Source: Bryoerythrophyllum caledonicum (lineage: Eukaryota > Streptophyta > Bryopsida > Pottiales > Pottiaceae). Taken from it: 64,000 bases of DNA. This document shows positions 61,250 to 64,000 of the stretch, in pieces. A model generated the notes under the pieces. It saw nothing but the letters and a program-made list of their open reading frames with translations, was not told the DNA's origin and made no database searches. The DNA lies in contig OZ020522.1 in NCBI GenBank assembly GCA_963971425.1, positions 3,012,168-3,076,167 on the forward strand, in the 5' to 3' direction. The translations under genes were made by a program, and so were the position numbers. How positions within the stretch are numbered: the first letter of the stretch is position 1; every line of letters starts with the position of its first letter.

Positions 61250-64000
61250 ATGTATGTCGCTTACGGATGGCCCAAACTGCTTTCCATCGACACCAGCTCG
61301 CCGCAGCCTGTCGTGCACTTGTCGGTGCAAGGAGGCTGGCTGCTGCTAGTGACAGCCACGCAGGTCCAAGTGTGGAGTGCCGACCAGGTGCGTTGTGTGT
61401 TGCGTTGTTTAGATGTGCGTAGGTATTATTCATCAGTTTAGGCATGACGAGATTTGTCTAATTGAGCTATGTAGGAGTCGACGCTGACAATAGTCCGAGA
61501 TTCAATGTGATGTTGCAATGCGCTTCAATTTCAGTTGCGGTTTTCATCTGGGAATGAGCATGGGAATTCTATCTTGATAAACATGTGCAGCACACAACGA
61601 AGTTGGGTCATTACAAGCGAGAATTGCAATCTCGCCAAGGCTCGAACATTTATGCTCTTTGGAGTGAAAAAGACCAGACCGTAGCTGTCTTGGTAAGACT
61701 CTGACCAAAGGTTAATGGCATGTTTGTCTTCGGTGATAAATTCATGTAAACGAAACTGTGTTTACACATCGAAGTCCATGTGATGCTCACACATCATTTA
61801 TCAGAATGACATTTTGTAGTTAATTTTTTGGATTGCTCATAGAGAGGTTACGTCTATTTCTAAGCTGTGGTTGTGCTAGTGCATCATGAGAAGGATTGGA
61901 TGCTTACGTGTTGGTCGTGGGAGTCTTCATTGTTGTTGATTCTTTTTTGGCTGTTTGTTTTTAAACAAGTTGTTCCGCTCGTTTGCAGACATCTGAGAGT
62001 TATCTTCACTTCTACCACATCGAAGCATCTGAAAAACAACTTCGGTCGTCCGTCCATGACAATTTGGAGCTCACGCTAGTCAATGTGGTATTCTCAACTA
62101 GTGTCGACGCTGCATTGTACAACCGCAGTGTGACAGTGTATGCTACAATCCTTATGTACCATCGCAGATTTCTCGCATTACATGTAAACTCCTATTCAAT
62201 TGCGATCTATGTTGAGGAGGCGAATTTCAGAGTATGTGGTCTGTAATACTCCAAGATCATGAATGAGGAGTACTGCTCGAGAAACTGCAGTGCTAATATT
62301 TTTGTCTGGATCCACCTTTGCAGGAGCTGTATTGCTGGTGATGAGTTTAACATCATTTTGGGGCTTTCAAACAACTGTCTTAGAATTGTGTCTTGGAATG
62401 GCGAGGTAAGATTTCGCTTTTTCAATCATCTGGCTTTGAGCTTCAGCTTCTACTTCTGTCTGTTGAGCAATGACGGTGATGTTTAGGAGTCTGTGCTTAT
62501 TTATGCGGCCCAAGTCGGATGCTCGTCGTCCGTCTAGTGCCTCATATTCTGCTCATTTGAAACAGGTTCTTGGAGTCTCAGATGTACTACAAGAGTTTGT
62601 GTCAGCAGCTGAAGCAAGCCACACACCTGAGGCCAACAGGAATGCAGTTTCGCCAAGGGGTCTGGGTCACCAGTCCTCGTTTCCAGCATCTCCTCGTCCA
62701 CCTCTCTCTCCACGAACATTTGGAGATGACGCAAAGTTATCAAAAAGGGCAAGTGGGTTGTCACAACTTCAAGTTTCAGCCGAATTGCATCTGTTGGTTG
62801 CGATTTTCACGGAAGGAACCGTAGCTCTTTGTAACATCAGTGGAAAGGGCTCAAAGCAAGGCACTGAAATATCTCCAGAAAGGTGGGTGGGTGTCTTCGA
62901 TGCTGTGTGTGCTTCCATCGCCCACGACCAGCAATATCTCGCAGTTGGAACTAGGCGGGGAAGTGTGGAGCTATTCAATCTGGCCGACTCTGCATCTTAT
63001 CTTCGTACAATCTCCTTGGTTGACTGGGGGTAAGAGGCTACCAAATATCATCGTTTAGACAGCCTTTTGAAGTTTCACCCGTGCATCATTGGTATTGTTC
63101 CATTGCGTAACTACAGATATAATTCGATTCTACTGTTCCACAGGCGAAAGTTTAGAGTTCTGGTCTCGGTACTTGAGTTTAACAGTGATTTTGTAAGAGC
63201 GCATTTGTACTCTCAGCTTCAAGTTCTCTTCATTTGGCCAATTACTTAGAAAGTTGGTAACTTCTAATTCAGGTCAGCGTATTTTGGCTTAATAGAGTGC
63301 ATATAAGGTTGACCATCGTTTACATTTCGCTTTTCTTAAAGTGATAGTATAAGCGTATGCGTTTCTGTATATTTTTTGTTTCTATGTGAAGTGTTGGATA
63401 TTTGTTTCTCTGAGAATGGTACAAGAGCAGCCTTGATCATTGATTTTCCGTGTGGTTGTCCACAGGTATGCGGTAGAAGACACGGGACCAGTGTCACAGG
63501 TCATTTGGACTCCAGATAATCGTGCTTTTGCCGTTGGATGGAGAAACAGAGGTTTAGCAGTATGGTCTGCCTCTGGATGCCGGCTTATGTGCACAATTCG
63601 GCAGGGAAGCTTGAGTAACTCACAGTCAATGACATCTCCTCGAGTTGACAGTGACAGATCCATGAGTGAACCTATGGTACAAGGCGTTGCTTCGTTGGCC
63701 TGGGGACAGCATGCATACGAGCTTTATGCTGTCGAGAGGGGTAGTACTCTGCGTTTTTTTGAGTTCCGTTTCGCGAAAAGGTGCATTTCATTCCAGTACC
63801 CTCTTGTGTTGCCTAGGTCTTGTACCTGGTAGATTTTCCTAGGCAGGTGCACTCTTTGAGTCTCGTACCATGGCCTGTTTTGTTTCTTTTGCTTAGATTT
63901 TAACTTGGGAGTTTTTGCAGTTTTGTTTGAAGTTCAGGTATTGCCAAGCTTTCAGATATCATTGTAATTTGACGCTCTCTGTATGTTCCTCTGCATACCA
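61250..64000 (+). CDS. RIC1: RIC1, Golgi RAB6 guanine-nucleotide exchange subunit (5' part)
   Basis: RIC1 with RGP1 activates RAB6-type GTPases at the Golgi; it has an N-terminal WD40-like propeller. Exons supported: 61250-61387, 61591-61692, 61989-62137, 62324-62405, 62566-63029 and 63466-63780, all joined in frame. The gene continues past the window. The start MYVAYGWPKLL is the conserved N-terminus, and an in-frame Met lies ten codons upstream. Markers are VHLSVQGGWLLLVTATQVQV, GLSNNCLRIVSWNGE, LAVGTRRGSVELFNLADSAS, YLRTISLVDWG, then VSQVIWTPDNRAFAVGWRNR and GLAVWSASGCRLMCTIRQ. The 62566 acceptor is chosen because it keeps frame; an upstream acceptor at 62487 does not. No break is seen in the supported exons. 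Confidence 0.9.

Overview
The window is nuclear DNA of a land plant. It carries a calcineurin B-like (CBL) calcium sensor, a nuclear-encoded plastid sigma factor, a plant-type alanine aminotransferase, a KxDL/BORC subunit, a PLAC8 cysteine-rich protein, a LIP1-domain leucine-rich-repeat protein and the start of RIC1. All have GT-AG introns of about 80 to 600 bp. Plastid sigma factors and CBLs place it in the green lineage. The species cannot be named from the sequence; a non-seed plant or other repeat-rich land plant is only a guess. No organelle, bacterial or CRISPR features are seen.

Layout. 0-13.4 kb is repeat territory: a 62-bp minisatellite, a broken minus-strand Ty3/gypsy element (about 2.15-10.06 kb) split by a 3.9-kb insertion with 5-bp target duplication (4224-8110), then 3 kb of CCGG-rich repeat without genes. 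13.7-18.5 kb holds CBL (8 exons) between two inverted copies of a Mutator-like MITE. 18.9-26.2 kb is gene-free and dense in small elements: fold-back elements, a Helitron-like element, an inverted MITE pair and two tRNA-derived SINEs. 26.7-39.4 kb holds the sigma factor (+), KXD1 (-) and alanine aminotransferase (+, 15 exons). 39.6-42.4 kb holds an unrecognised glycine/arginine-rich gene (-) and the PLAC8 gene (-). 43.0-46.2 kb has a fold-back MITE, a SINE fragment and a 1.4-kb PIF/Harbinger-type element. 46.56-50.44 kb is the LIP1/LRR gene (+). 51.05-55.9 kb is a nest: a full-length SINE split by an autonomous-looking PIF/Harbinger transposon (Myb-like gene plus DDE transposase), next to a degraded LINE-like fragment that ends in the same 3' domain as the SINE. 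56.4-60.3 kb is a broken Ty3/gypsy chromovirus on the minus strand. From 61.25 kb RIC1 (+) runs off the right edge.

The host genes are ordinary single-copy housekeeping genes (calcium signalling, plastid transcription, lysosome/vacuole positioning, amino-acid metabolism, Golgi trafficking) and do not form a pathway. The distinctive content is the layered mobile DNA. Several insertions can be ordered in time from target-site duplications and interrupted repeats, and the SINE can be linked to a likely LINE partner through a shared 3' tail.
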